Positions 17,015-26,019 of a DNA stretch of 64,000 nucleotides are shown piece by piece. Both the position numbers and the translations under genes were made by a program. A model generated the notes under the pieces. The model saw nothing but the letters and a program-made list of their open reading frames with translations. It was not told the DNA's origin and searched no databases. The DNA is taken from NCBI RefSeq assembly GCF_028765165.1, contig NZ_JARADB010000002.1, positions 1,485,146 to 1,549,145 on the forward strand. Reading direction: 5' to 3'. The stretch comes from Paenibacillus sp. MAHUQ-63. Lineage in GTDB: Bacteria; Bacillota; Bacilli; Paenibacillales; NBRC-103111. Numbering within the stretch: the stretch's first letter is position 1; every line of letters starts with the position of its first letter.

Positions 17015-20000
17015 TCACTTCCTCAATTTCTGCTGCACATATTCAATGGCATCCTGAAGCTGCTTGGCGGTTGTATGATCCAAATACTTGCCGTCTTTGA
17101 GGATAACATCAAAGATATTCGGGTCTTTTAGCTGACTTTGGTTTAGCAGCTTCTGAAGCAGAGTAACCTTATTCTGCAAGTTGTTATAGGTGTTTTGGTT
17201 TTGGAAATAGCCCAAATTCCATAATAAACGGAGCAAATCGTCTAGGTGATCGAGATCCATGATCACCTTCACTGTGAAGGAACGTTCGGCCGTATTGCCC
17301 GCGTTATCTGTGGCCATTACGAATATCGTATGCTGACCTAACCACAAGCTCAGCGGTTGAAGATTAATGTTAGGGCTGACAACGGTACCATCCAGTTTAA
17401 CCACAGAGGAGGCAACGCCGCTTAAAGCATCGGTGATACCAACATGCCATACAATCGGATCCGTCCAAAACACGGTTAGAGGACCGGTGAAGCTGATTTC
17501 CGGAGGTTGCGGATCGAAGCGTACTTCCGCGACATGATTAGCCTCTTGATTGCCTGCAGCATCCAAGCTGTAATAGAGTATCGTGTTCAGACCGTAAGTG
17601 TTTACTGTAACGGAGTTTCCTGCCGTTGGAGTTCCCCCATTAAGCGAGTAGAAGGTCTCTTGGACACCGCTCAAAGCATCATAAGCTGCGAATGTGACGG
17701 TTTGCGGTGTTCGCAGCCACCCCTCTAATGAGGTGTGGGTCGTTGTCGGAGCCGTTTTATCGATGCCAATAATCAAGTCTTTAGGCTCTTCTTCGTTATT
17801 TATGACATCAATCGAGCGGTATTGGATTTGGTGTACACCTTCATCGGTGAAAGGGACCGGCTGAACGGTGACGGGCTGCCACGTTCCTGTTCCCCCCTGA
17901 ATACGGTACTCCGTCCGTTTAATTCCAACCCCGGCAGTCGGATGCTGGGCCGTAAACGTCACATGCACATCTTGCTTGTTGAATGTGCCTGCTCCCGTTA
18001 CTCCGTCCGCTGCCGCTGTTGTCACAGGAGGGGAGACCTCACGCTTCGTAACCTGGAACGTCATCTCCTTGGTATTGTTCGTGCGATCCATCTCCGTGAA
18101 TCGGCCGATATCATTGATATTGACGCTCAATTGGTAGGCGGCTTCGCCATTCGGCACTTCCCAATAGCCATTTTCACCACCTGCATTCGGGTATAGCGTT
18201 ACACTGCCGCCTACAGGGATGGATTGATTATACGTATCCGTATAACCAAACGAACCGCCGTTTAAGCCGAACACGGCTCCCGTTATGATACCGGCTGGGG
18301 TTGGGAGTATCCCGACATTTTTCACCGTGACATAGAACCGAACTCCCGTCTGCCCGGCATACGGATCTGCTGGATCCGTTCCAAGATCGGTGACGATAAG
18401 ATCGGGGCCAGGTGTTAAGGGCTGACGTTCCAAGCTGAGAAACTCGAACGATTGATGGATGATGCGGCCGTTTTTGGCGACAATTTTGATGATATGGTTG
18501 GCCATAGGAAGGTCTGTTTTTTCGAAAACGAGCTTCTTCGCGCCTTGTGTGTTCGCCGTTTTCAAATCCACCGTTGCTTGCAGGATATCATCTATATAAA
18601 CATCGGCCACGCCTAAAGTAGACTCAATATCGGAATACCAACGAACTCCTGTGCCCTTAAAGCCCATAGCCGCATAGTCGCCAGGCGTTGACGTTTCATG
18701 GAGATCGGCTCCATTGGCGCCAAGAGCGAAGGTAGATGCGGAATAATACATATTGGAACTGGAATGAACGACATTCGTCCAGAGGGGGTGAGGCGTCTCA
18801 TCCAAAATGCCTTCTTTGAGCTCGAACCAATCGAAGTAGGCGAACACATTATCGCTGCTCTTGACGATGGACAGCACAAGGTTGCTTATGTCCGCAGGCA
18901 TCATGACGTTATATTCGACGGTCGTATAGACGTTAGGCTCCGTTCCAGGCAAATCGAGGGTGCGAACCAACTGGTTGTCGATGACGAGATTGACCTTTTT
19001 GTTCGCAGCCGAACTATATTTGAGCTTCAGAATATAATTGGTGTTGGCTTTGACCGGCGGTTTCAGCAGGTTCATTCGCCCTTGCGTATAATACATGCCG
19101 ACGAATGTGCCGTGATGCGTCACGCCTTCGAGCTCCGTTTGTTCCGCTTCAACATGCAAAGCTCCCGTAGATGTCGTGGTGAACGGAGATTGCGGCAAAG
19201 TTAAGGAAGATATGGCTATAGGGGCGCTCGGCTCGGATTCGTTGCCTGAGTCATCATAAGCGACCAGTGTATACGTGTGTGCGCTTTCCGGGCTGACATC
19301 TTGGTGTGAATAGCGTGTAACGGCTCTAGGAAGCTTAGCTAGCAGTACACCGTTATCGTACAGCTTATATCCGGCTACTTCCGCATTATCTGTTGAAGGC
19401 TGCCATGTCAGTTTGATTTGTTTGTAAGAAACGGCCCGTGCTTGCAGCACAGGGGTGCTCGGTTTGGCATGCTCGAGTGGAGTCAGAATGTACTGAACGG
19501 CTTCACCGGGTTGGATCGTTTCCGATAACTGCGCGCCCGAAGCTGCGTCAACGGTGGTCAAACTGCGTGCAGCAGCATACGAGTTGCCGGCGCCAAAGCG
19601 TTCGGCCGCGTACTGGGCGTTCAAAGGCAGTGTAACGTTTACGTTCATCGTAACCGGGGTCGTTTCAAAGTTAACAAAGTTGAGCAAAATTTTATTCGAT
19701 TTCGCACCGGTAGCGCTCACACCAAGACTTGACGTATCCACCGCGCGGAAATAAGCCTTTTTCCCAGCCAGCTCATTCTGGTTCGTATACACATAAGGGA
19801 GCGGTTTGCCATGCGTACTGTAGGCAAGCGCTAAGCGGCGGAAAACCTTTAATCGCGTTTCATCGGGATCGCTTGTATTGATCCATGATAGCGCATCGTC
19901 GGCGGATTTCATCACGATATCCTCTTGGAGCAAGCTGTACTCTCGGAAGTAAGCCGCATGCTGCATAATGTAATCGAGATAGCCGATGGTACTGCGCATT

Positions 20001-22072
20001 TCCCGGTCGAAGAGGGAGGAGAAGCGATGTGTGAACGTATCATAACGGTTGTTATCGGTATGAAAATCATTCGCTCCCGTTTCACTCATCATCATCGGTT
20101 TAGCCAATCCGTCTCCCTGATACTCAGGATAGGTCTTGAGTGTCTCGACGAGGGCGCCGCCTTCACCGCTTGTAATCCCGCTCATGGTGTAGCTGTGACC
20201 GTTCGTCATATCGGTATAATCCTCGATCTGCCTGCGGTAGGCGGGATCCCGCTCCCAGCCATCCGGAATCCCTTTGGAAGGCCAATAAGCCCAACCGGGG
20301 GAAACCGCTTTCAACCAAGGGTTTAGCAAAGGCTTTTGCTCACTCACATACTTGGCAAGAGCCAAATCGGCGGCAAAGGCATTGTTGAACACGCCGGGTT
20401 CGTTATCAAGCTCCAGATATTCGAACAAATCTCCATTCTCTGCAATTAGATTCGTGTAATACTCTTTCAGTTTCTCTGGGATAACGCCCGACGAGAGTTC
20501 CGGATCCTTGATGTACGTTCCGAAGGGCAGGAGCACCGGTGCCAAATTCAAATCGCGCAAGGCGGTTAGCCATTCCCGCGAGAATTGACTGGAGCGAATG
20601 ACGTTCCCGCTGTAAGCGAGTCCCAGCCATTTGGTAACTTCCATCGTTTGCAAATCGCGGTCTTTCAACACATGAGAGACAAGCGCTGTTCCCAGATGGA
20701 TATACCGCCCGTGAATGGGCTCTGCGGCCGGAGACCCCAAGGCCTCGAGTTTGGCATAATCCCACTCAAACCAATGATATTCATCACCTTCCGTTCCTGC
20801 ATATAAGCCCCGATCCAATGACAGCATCAGTTCATTAGATCCAACCTTCAGCATTTCCTTAGGAATATAAAGCTCATAAGTTTCTTTGAATTTCCGCGTC
20901 GTATTCCCGCCGTTCAAACCGACAATCTGGATTAAACCGGCCATCGTTTGATTGGAAAATACCGCTACCTGCGGAACGGAAACATACGCATCCAAACTCC
21001 GGAAGCTGAACTGGACGCCATGCTCCGGGATCGCAGCTAAGTTGTAAGTAATCACCATAGAGCCGTTGCGGCTAAGCTTTAAGCCTTTCGATATCGAGCT
21101 CCAATCCGTGCGGGTAGCCCAGTCGGAAGGAAGGCTGAACGACTCGACAGGGGTTGATTGATAATCGCTGAATTCCGTTGACAGCTGATTATCAAGCCCT
21201 ATTTGCCATAGCAACGAAGAAACCTGCGCAGGCTGTTCCGCTTTCGTTTGCGTATAAAAGGCGGTTGAAAAGAGGGTTTTCCCGACAGGCTGCGCGGCCG
21301 TTTCTTTCAACCGAACCTGGATTTGGCCCGCCGTGTAATTGATATTGTCCAATTGAAGCGGGTTCGTTGCTACGGGTTGCCACGTGTAACCGCGGTCTGT
21401 GCTGTATTCATAGGAAGCCACATCCGGATAACCAGGAACAGGCGTCCACCCGAATGTATTCGCGGTGTCGTCCTGCACAGGATTTGCCGGCGCTTCGGGC
21501 AGCACATAAGGGGTCAAATAAGCCCCAGGTATCACCTGCTGGGTGATCCCAGGACCTTGCCAGGCGACAGCCAAATTGTCACTCGAGGTGTTTTCTTTAT
21601 GCAGCGCCTCGATATAGTACCGATTCCCGCCAGTTAGCGGAATGACCACCGATTTCTGAGTAGGCGATTTTCCCCACTCTCTGGGCTTAGCGAAGACCGT
21701 ATTCCAGGCGATCTTCTCTTTGTGTGCGGGATCGCCATCCGGGCTCAGCCATAGCTCGGAGCTGTCATCCGCTGCAATCCAGAACGTGTAGCCTCCGCTG
21801 ACAGGCGGAATTAGGAAGCCATATAGGCGAGAGCCGTAGAGATCTCCCGTATTGTTCGGCGTCTCGAAGCTGGTGAGCACCCTCGAGCCCGTCGGTGGCG
21901 CCTTTAATGGGATCTGTTCGACTTTCCCGCCAGGAATATTGTTCCAATAGTCTTGGGTAATGCCTGTTCCCGCAGCCGATGCACGTTCGGCGGGAAATAG
22001 CGGGAGCAGGGAGACGATGATGGCCGACAGAAGGATTGAAACAAGGAGTTTTGACTTGTGTAGGGATCTCAT
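17015..22072 (-). CDS. Secreted multidomain glycanase with PA14, TIM-barrel, FN3 and carbohydrate-binding modules
   Basis: A 1685-residue secreted protein. Signal peptide 1-33 (cleavage near ASAA). PA14-like domain about 35-190. A beta-sandwich about 290-445 contains WQIGLDNQLSTEF, reminiscent of polysaccharide-lyase-4 accessory domains. A clan-A-like glycosidase barrel about 455-790 has candidate acid/base Glu558 in ELDNEPG and nucleophile Glu664 in MMSETGAND. An FN3 domain about 865-960 is followed by two carbohydrate-binding-like sandwiches to about 1215, a CARDB-like domain about 1220-1340, two OmpL47-like repeats about 1345-1520, a further Ig-like strand domain, and a helical tail. It is last in an operon with an ABC importer, so it probably releases the imported oligosaccharide. 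Substrate unknown. There is no LPXTG or SLH anchor. Confidence 0.8.
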   Translation of the reverse strand: MRSLHKSKLLVSILLSAIIVSLLPLFPAERASAAGTGITQDYWNNIPGGKVEQIPLKAPPTGSRVLTSFETPNNTGDLYGSRLYGFLIPPVSGGYTFWIAADDSSELWLSPDGDPAHKEKIAWNTVFAKPREWGKSPTQKSVVIPLTGGNRYYIEALHKENTSSDNLAVAWQGPGITQQVIPGAYLTPYVLPEAPANPVQDDTANTFGWTPVPGYPDVASYEYSTDRGYTWQPVATNPLQLDNINYTAGQIQVRLKETAAQPVGKTLFSTAFYTQTKAEQPAQVSSLLWQIGLDNQLSTEFSDYQSTPVESFSLPSDWATRTDWSSISKGLKLSRNGSMVITYNLAAIPEHGVQFSFRSLDAYVSVPQVAVFSNQTMAGLIQIVGLNGGNTTRKFKETYELYIPKEMLKVGSNELMLSLDRGLYAGTEGDEYHWFEWDYAKLEALGSPAAEPIHGRYIHLGTALVSHVLKDRDLQTMEVTKWLGLAYSGNVIRSSQFSREWLTALRDLNLAPVLLPFGTYIKDPELSSGVIPEKLKEYYTNLIAENGDLFEYLELDNEPGVFNNAFAADLALAKYVSEQKPLLNPWLKAVSPGWAYWPSKGIPDGWERDPAYRRQIEDYTDMTNGHSYTMSGITSGEGGALVETLKTYPEYQGDGLAKPMMMSETGANDFHTDNNRYDTFTHRFSSLFDREMRSTIGYLDYIMQHAAYFREYSLLQEDIVMKSADDALSWINTSDPDETRLKVFRRLALAYSTHGKPLPYVYTNQNELAGKKAYFRAVDTSSLGVSATGAKSNKILLNFVNFETTPVTMNVNVTLPLNAQYAAERFGAGNSYAAARSLTTVDAASGAQLSETIQPGEAVQYILTPLEHAKPSTPVLQARAVSYKQIKLTWQPSTDNAEVAGYKLYDNGVLLAKLPRAVTRYSHQDVSPESAHTYTLVAYDDSGNESEPSAPIAISSLTLPQSPFTTTSTGALHVEAEQTELEGVTHHGTFVGMYYTQGRMNLLKPPVKANTNYILKLKYSSAANKKVNLVIDNQLVRTLDLPGTEPNVYTTVEYNVMMPADISNLVLSIVKSSDNVFAYFDWFELKEGILDETPHPLWTNVVHSSSNMYYSASTFALGANGADLHETSTPGDYAAMGFKGTGVRWYSDIESTLGVADVYIDDILQATVDLKTANTQGAKKLVFEKTDLPMANHIIKIVAKNGRIIHQSFEFLSLERQPLTPGPDLIVTDLGTDPADPYAGQTGVRFYVTVKNVGILPTPAGIITGAVFGLNGGSFGYTDTYNQSIPVGGSVTLYPNAGGENGYWEVPNGEAAYQLSVNINDIGRFTEMDRTNNTKEMTFQVTKREVSPPVTTAAADGVTGAGTFNKQDVHVTFTAQHPTAGVGIKRTEYRIQGGTGTWQPVTVQPVPFTDEGVHQIQYRSIDVINNEEEPKDLIIGIDKTAPTTTHTSLEGWLRTPQTVTFAAYDALSGVQETFYSLNGGTPTAGNSVTVNTYGLNTILYYSLDAAGNQEANHVAEVRFDPQPPEISFTGPLTVFWTDPIVWHVGITDALSGVASSVVKLDGTVVSPNINLQPLSLWLGQHTIFVMATDNAGNTAERSFTVKVIMDLDHLDDLLRLLWNLGYFQNQNTYNNLQNKVTLLQKLLNQSQLKDPNIFDVILKDGKYLDHTTAKQLQDAIEYVQQKLRK

Positions 22073-22144
22073 AATTACCTCCAGGTGAATGAGATGATCA
22101 ATAGGATTCCCTAGTCCTATCCGGGGTCTACGTCATGTGTAAAC

Positions 22145-22175
22145 GGCGCTCCGGCCGATCATCCTCGGGAGCGCC
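22145..22175 (-). promoter_or_regulatory. Intercistronic hairpin after the binding-protein gene
   Basis: GGCGCTCC and GGAGCGCC form an 8-bp GC stem in the gap between the binding lipoprotein (stop at 22190) and the glycanase (start at 22072). It has no T-run, so it is more likely a message-stabilising element than a strong terminator. Confidence 0.5.
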
Positions 22176-22189
22176 GCTCCTCCTTCGTT

Positions 22190-23863
22190 TTATTTCAATT
22201 CTTTCTGCGATTCTTCAGCGAATTTGTACAGATCATCAATACTGAATGCTTTGGTTTTGTTGTTCTCATACCAGTTGGCATAATAATCATCGACTTGCTT
22301 GCCGCCTGCTTTCTCCCAAATATCCTTGGCATCCTTCACAGCCTGCTGTGCCGTATAGCTGGTCCCGCCTACCAGAGCTTTCAACCAAATATCACCTTTG
22401 TCGATGTTGTTGGATTTGCTTGTGCTTTTGACAATCGCTTGCAGATTATCAGGCAGTACCGGCAAGAAGTCATAACCGAGCGAAGGGATCGGGCGATCTT
22501 TGTTAATATAGATTTCTTTGGATTTGAGGTTGATGTCGAGCAGTTCTTTTTGTGCAGGCACTTCAGGGCGAAGGTTGACCAGATACACTTCCGCGCATTT
22601 GCCCAGCAGCAAATCGGATCTCATCATGTTCAGATCGTCGGTATAAAGCTCTTTCTTATTTTTCTCGGTATCGATAGGCTGCAAACAGCCATTCGAGCCT
22701 TTTTGCGAATGTGTACCCTCAATGCCATTTTTCAGCAGGCTTGCATTTGCAGGATCCACCATCCAGTCAATATATTGCATAACCGCTTTCGGATCTTTCG
22801 CTCTGGCATTGACGACACCGACCATTTGCACGGGGGTGCTGATAATCGGGCTGAATTGGCCGAATTGGCTTTTCGGCAAAGCTATTGGAATGACCTTGGC
22901 CGTAGGGTTGTTCTTCTTCAACGTTTCATAGTTCGAGATGGTAAACCAGGCGCTGTCGATCGCAAAAATCCCTAGTTTTCCATTCATGAAATCTTGGATG
23001 CCTTTTTGTCCGTTTTTATCCGTGAGAAAATCCTTATCGACCAGACCGTCGTCGAACAACCGCTTCTGGAACTCGACGGATGCTTGGAGACGTTCCCAAT
23101 CATGGACGAAATGACCGTTTTGTTCGGCCCAGTCGATCGAACGTCCGAAGATATGGCTGATTACGGAGAAGCCGACGCCGCTCAGGTTGATACCGAACGT
23201 ATCCTTTTTACCGTTGCCGTCTGGATCCTGGTTCACGAATGCACTGGCGACGTTATACAATTCTTCCGTCGTAGTAGGGGCCTGGAGGTTCAGCTTCTGG
23301 AGCCAATCCTCACGGATCAAGAGACGATGATGGGGGGCCACGACATTCAGACGCCCGATTTCGTACAATTTGCCGTCTTCCTTCGTTCCAATCTTGCGGA
23401 GCAGCGGGTACTTCTCCAGAATTTGTTTGTAGTTCGTGCTATATTTATCAACCATTTCATCAATCGGCATCAGCAGCTTCTGCGAATACCAGCTGTTCCT
23501 GTAGTTCGCATCATACTCGAGTATTAAATCCGGTGCGCTTCCAGAGGCGAGCAGGGCATTAAACTTCGGGAACGATTCCCAGCGGGGAACGGGTGTATAC
23601 TTCACATCGACCGGACCGTTCTTGTTGATCCAGTCCACCCAACGGTTTTTATCCCAGTTGCCTTCCTCCGGCGGAATATTGCCCCGGTCATAGACGGAGA
23701 CCGTAATCGCGCCTCGGGCAGCAGGTTCGGTTCCAGAGGTCGCATTCGGATTTGACGGTGTCGCTGGATCGCCAGTTTTAGGTGTGGAGCAGCCTGCCAG
23801 TACGGCAGCACAGACTAGCGTAGACAGTAGAGCTTTCCGATGACGCTTACTTAACATAAACAT
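22190..23863 (-). CDS. Oligosaccharide-binding lipoprotein (LplA/LipO type)
   Basis: A 557-residue binding protein with a lipoprotein signal peptide and lipobox LAGC (Cys about residue 25), then a Pro/Thr/Asn-rich linker. The size and features match the long LipO/YtcQ-type proteins: the DPDGNGKKDTFGI calcium-loop-like segment, NALLASGSAPDLIL, and a long C-lobe with WMVDPANASLLKNGIEG. ATG 23863 follows GGGGGG. It is third in the minus-strand operon after the two permeases, and should capture glycan fragments released by the neighbouring glycanase. Confidence 0.9.
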   Translation of the reverse strand: MFMLSKRHRKALLSTLVCAAVLAGCSTPKTGDPATPSNPNATSGTEPAARGAITVSVYDRGNIPPEEGNWDKNRWVDWINKNGPVDVKYTPVPRWESFPKFNALLASGSAPDLILEYDANYRNSWYSQKLLMPIDEMVDKYSTNYKQILEKYPLLRKIGTKEDGKLYEIGRLNVVAPHHRLLIREDWLQKLNLQAPTTTEELYNVASAFVNQDPDGNGKKDTFGINLSGVGFSVISHIFGRSIDWAEQNGHFVHDWERLQASVEFQKRLFDDGLVDKDFLTDKNGQKGIQDFMNGKLGIFAIDSAWFTISNYETLKKNNPTAKVIPIALPKSQFGQFSPIISTPVQMVGVVNARAKDPKAVMQYIDWMVDPANASLLKNGIEGTHSQKGSNGCLQPIDTEKNKKELYTDDLNMMRSDLLLGKCAEVYLVNLRPEVPAQKELLDINLKSKEIYINKDRPIPSLGYDFLPVLPDNLQAIVKSTSKSNNIDKGDIWLKALVGGTSYTAQQAVKDAKDIWEKAGGKQVDDYYANWYENNKTKAFSIDDLYKFAEESQKELK

Positions 23864-23928
23864 GGAAATCCCCCCTTAGATCATTCGTTTCCCCATACAT
23901 CTGAAATCAGGTCCTGTTTTCTTTCGTC

Positions 23929-24804
23929 TTATCCTTTAATCGCGCCGATCATAACCCCTTTGACAAAATACTTCTGCAAGAAAGGGTAGACGATCAGCAT
24001 AGGCACAATGAGTACGATTACGCCGGCCGCTTTGATAGACTCTGGTGTCATTTGCTGCAAATCATCGGGTCTTACGGAATTAAGCTCTTGAAGAATCGAT
24101 TGACTGGCGACCATTTGTTGAATCATCACCGCCAAATTCATGCGTGTGCTGTCATTGATGAACATAAGCACGTGTAAGAATGAATTCCAATATCCGACGC
24201 CATAGAATAAAGTCAACGTAGCCAAGACGGGCAGGGAGAGAGGGAGGATAATCCGGGTGAGAAGTCTCCATTCCCCGCAGCCATCCATCCTAGCCGCTTC
24301 TTCAAGCTCTTCAGGCACATTCATGAAGAAGGTCCGAAGGACGAGCATATTAAACGCGCTGATCAGTCCCGGCATCCAAATGGCGCCGTAAGTATCCAGT
24401 AAGCCGAGACTTTTCACGATGAGAAATAGAGGAATTAAAGGCGTTCCGAACAGCATCGTAAATACGATAGCAAGTGTAAAGAAGCGGCGCGCATAGAAAT
24501 ATGACTTGGCTAACGGATAAGCGGCCATGATTGTAAACCACATGCTTAGCCCAACGCCTACGATCGTAATTACGATACTATTCCAAAAGGCTTTGACCAG
24601 ATTGGTGCCGCTGTATAAGGCTTTGTACGCTTCTATCGTCCAGCCCTGCGGCCACAGCGTGACATGCCCCGATACAATCGCCTGATAGCTGCTTAACGAC
24701 AAAGAGATAATATGCATCAAGGGTAGCACACAGCTTAGAGCTGCAAGGCCAAGGAACATATAATTGATCGTATAAAAGATTTTCTCATCACAAGTTGGTT
24801 TCAT
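23929..24804 (-). CDS. Sugar ABC permease, LplC/YtcP type
   Basis: A 291-residue permease with six predicted transmembrane helices. The EAA loop reads EEAARMDGCGEWR, then ILPLS. It ends in KGVMIGAIKG, the standard LplC C-terminus. The ribosome site AAAGGAG precedes the ATG. It lies 18 bases after the LplB-type gene and pairs with it. The ATPase is not encoded here. Confidence 0.93.
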   Translation of the reverse strand: MKPTCDEKIFYTINYMFLGLAALSCVLPLMHIISLSLSSYQAIVSGHVTLWPQGWTIEAYKALYSGTNLVKAFWNSIVITIVGVGLSMWFTIMAAYPLAKSYFYARRFFTLAIVFTMLFGTPLIPLFLIVKSLGLLDTYGAIWMPGLISAFNMLVLRTFFMNVPEELEEAARMDGCGEWRLLTRIILPLSLPVLATLTLFYGVGYWNSFLHVLMFINDSTRMNLAVMIQQMVASQSILQELNSVRPDDLQQMTPESIKAAGVIVLIVPMLIVYPFLQKYFVKGVMIGAIKG

Positions 24805-24822
24805 GAAGGGGAGGCTCCTTTC

Positions 24823-25800
24823 TTACCACAGTCCTTGATCGAATTTACGGGCAAGTTGATTCGCAAGGACGACGAAGAAGAAGCCGACCAGAGATTCAAA
24901 TAACCCGACCGCTGTCGTTAAACTGAACTGTCCTCCCTGGACACCTACGATAAAGATATAGGTGCTGATGACATTCGAGACATCCGAAACGGCTGCATTT
25001 TGGAGTGTGTACACATGATCAAACCCGACTTCCATGACATTCCCCATACTCAGAACCAGCATGAGAATAATCGTGCTGCGAATGCCGGGCAGCGTGACAT
25101 GCCAGATCTGCTTCCATTTGGATGCACCGTCGATGCTGGCAGCTTCGTACAGATGCGTATCGATCGAGGTAAGAGCAGCCAGATAGATGATCGCTCCCCA
25201 GCCCGCTTCCTTCCAAATCCCAGAACCAAGGAAGATAGCTATCCAGCTATGTTCTTGATACAAGAAGGCCGTGGTGTGACCCGTCCATAGCTCGAGCAAT
25301 TTGTTCACAATACCGGATTGCTGGGCGAATATCGTAACGACAATGCCTCCGACGATGACCCATGAAAAGAAGTGAGGGATGTAGATCAGCGTCTGCACGA
25401 TCTTTTTGAACCGCATGGCGCGAACTTCATTCAGTAAAATGGCGATGATGATGGGAAAAGGGAAACCAGCGACAATGCTTAATAAGCTCAATGTGATGGT
25501 GTTACGGATGATGGTTACCGTCTGGGGTTGGGTAAATAGTGCCTTGAAATGCTGGAGGCCAACCCAGGGGCTTCCCCATATGCCTTCCATCAAGTTATAG
25601 TTCTTGAAGGCAATCACATTTCCTAATATGGGGAAGTATCGAAAAAGAATAAAGTAAGCAATGACGGGTACAAACATAACCAGCAGCGGCATGTTTTGCT
25701 TGAACCGACGACGGGGCAGCGACTTGGCCGTATTGCGGTCAAATCTTCGGGTAGTCATCATGGGGGCTGTTTGAACGTTGTCTAACGGTGTATGCGGCAT
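24823..25800 (-). CDS. Sugar ABC permease, LplB/YteP type
   Basis: A 325-residue permease, first gene of the minus-strand glycan operon, with AAGGAGGTG before ATG 25800. The basic N-terminal tail (about 40 residues) precedes the first helix, as in other LplB proteins. The EAA loop is YEAASIDGASKWK, and it ends ARKFDQGLW, matching the LplB-type ending. It forms the channel with the gene at 23929. Confidence 0.93.
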   Translation of the reverse strand: MPHTPLDNVQTAPMMTTRRFDRNTAKSLPRRRFKQNMPLLVMFVPVIAYFILFRYFPILGNVIAFKNYNLMEGIWGSPWVGLQHFKALFTQPQTVTIIRNTITLSLLSIVAGFPFPIIIAILLNEVRAMRFKKIVQTLIYIPHFFSWVIVGGIVVTIFAQQSGIVNKLLELWTGHTTAFLYQEHSWIAIFLGSGIWKEAGWGAIIYLAALTSIDTHLYEAASIDGASKWKQIWHVTLPGIRSTIILMLVLSMGNVMEVGFDHVYTLQNAAVSDVSNVISTYIFIVGVQGGQFSLTTAVGLFESLVGFFFVVLANQLARKFDQGLW

Positions 25801-26019
25801 CGTGTCACCTCCTTAAGCGTTGAAATTGAACCATCTTTTGCTCCCTTGCCGTCGATGGAATCAATGTACCCCAGAGGTGCAGTTGCGCTCAATATACATG
25901 AATTAGCGAATATACGCTTATGCAATCCTTGCTGTACAAAGGCTTGTGCGGATCGGCCGCAGAGGTGGATAAACAAGAATTAACGATAAACATTCCTTGC
26001 AAAAATGGGATCATTCCGA

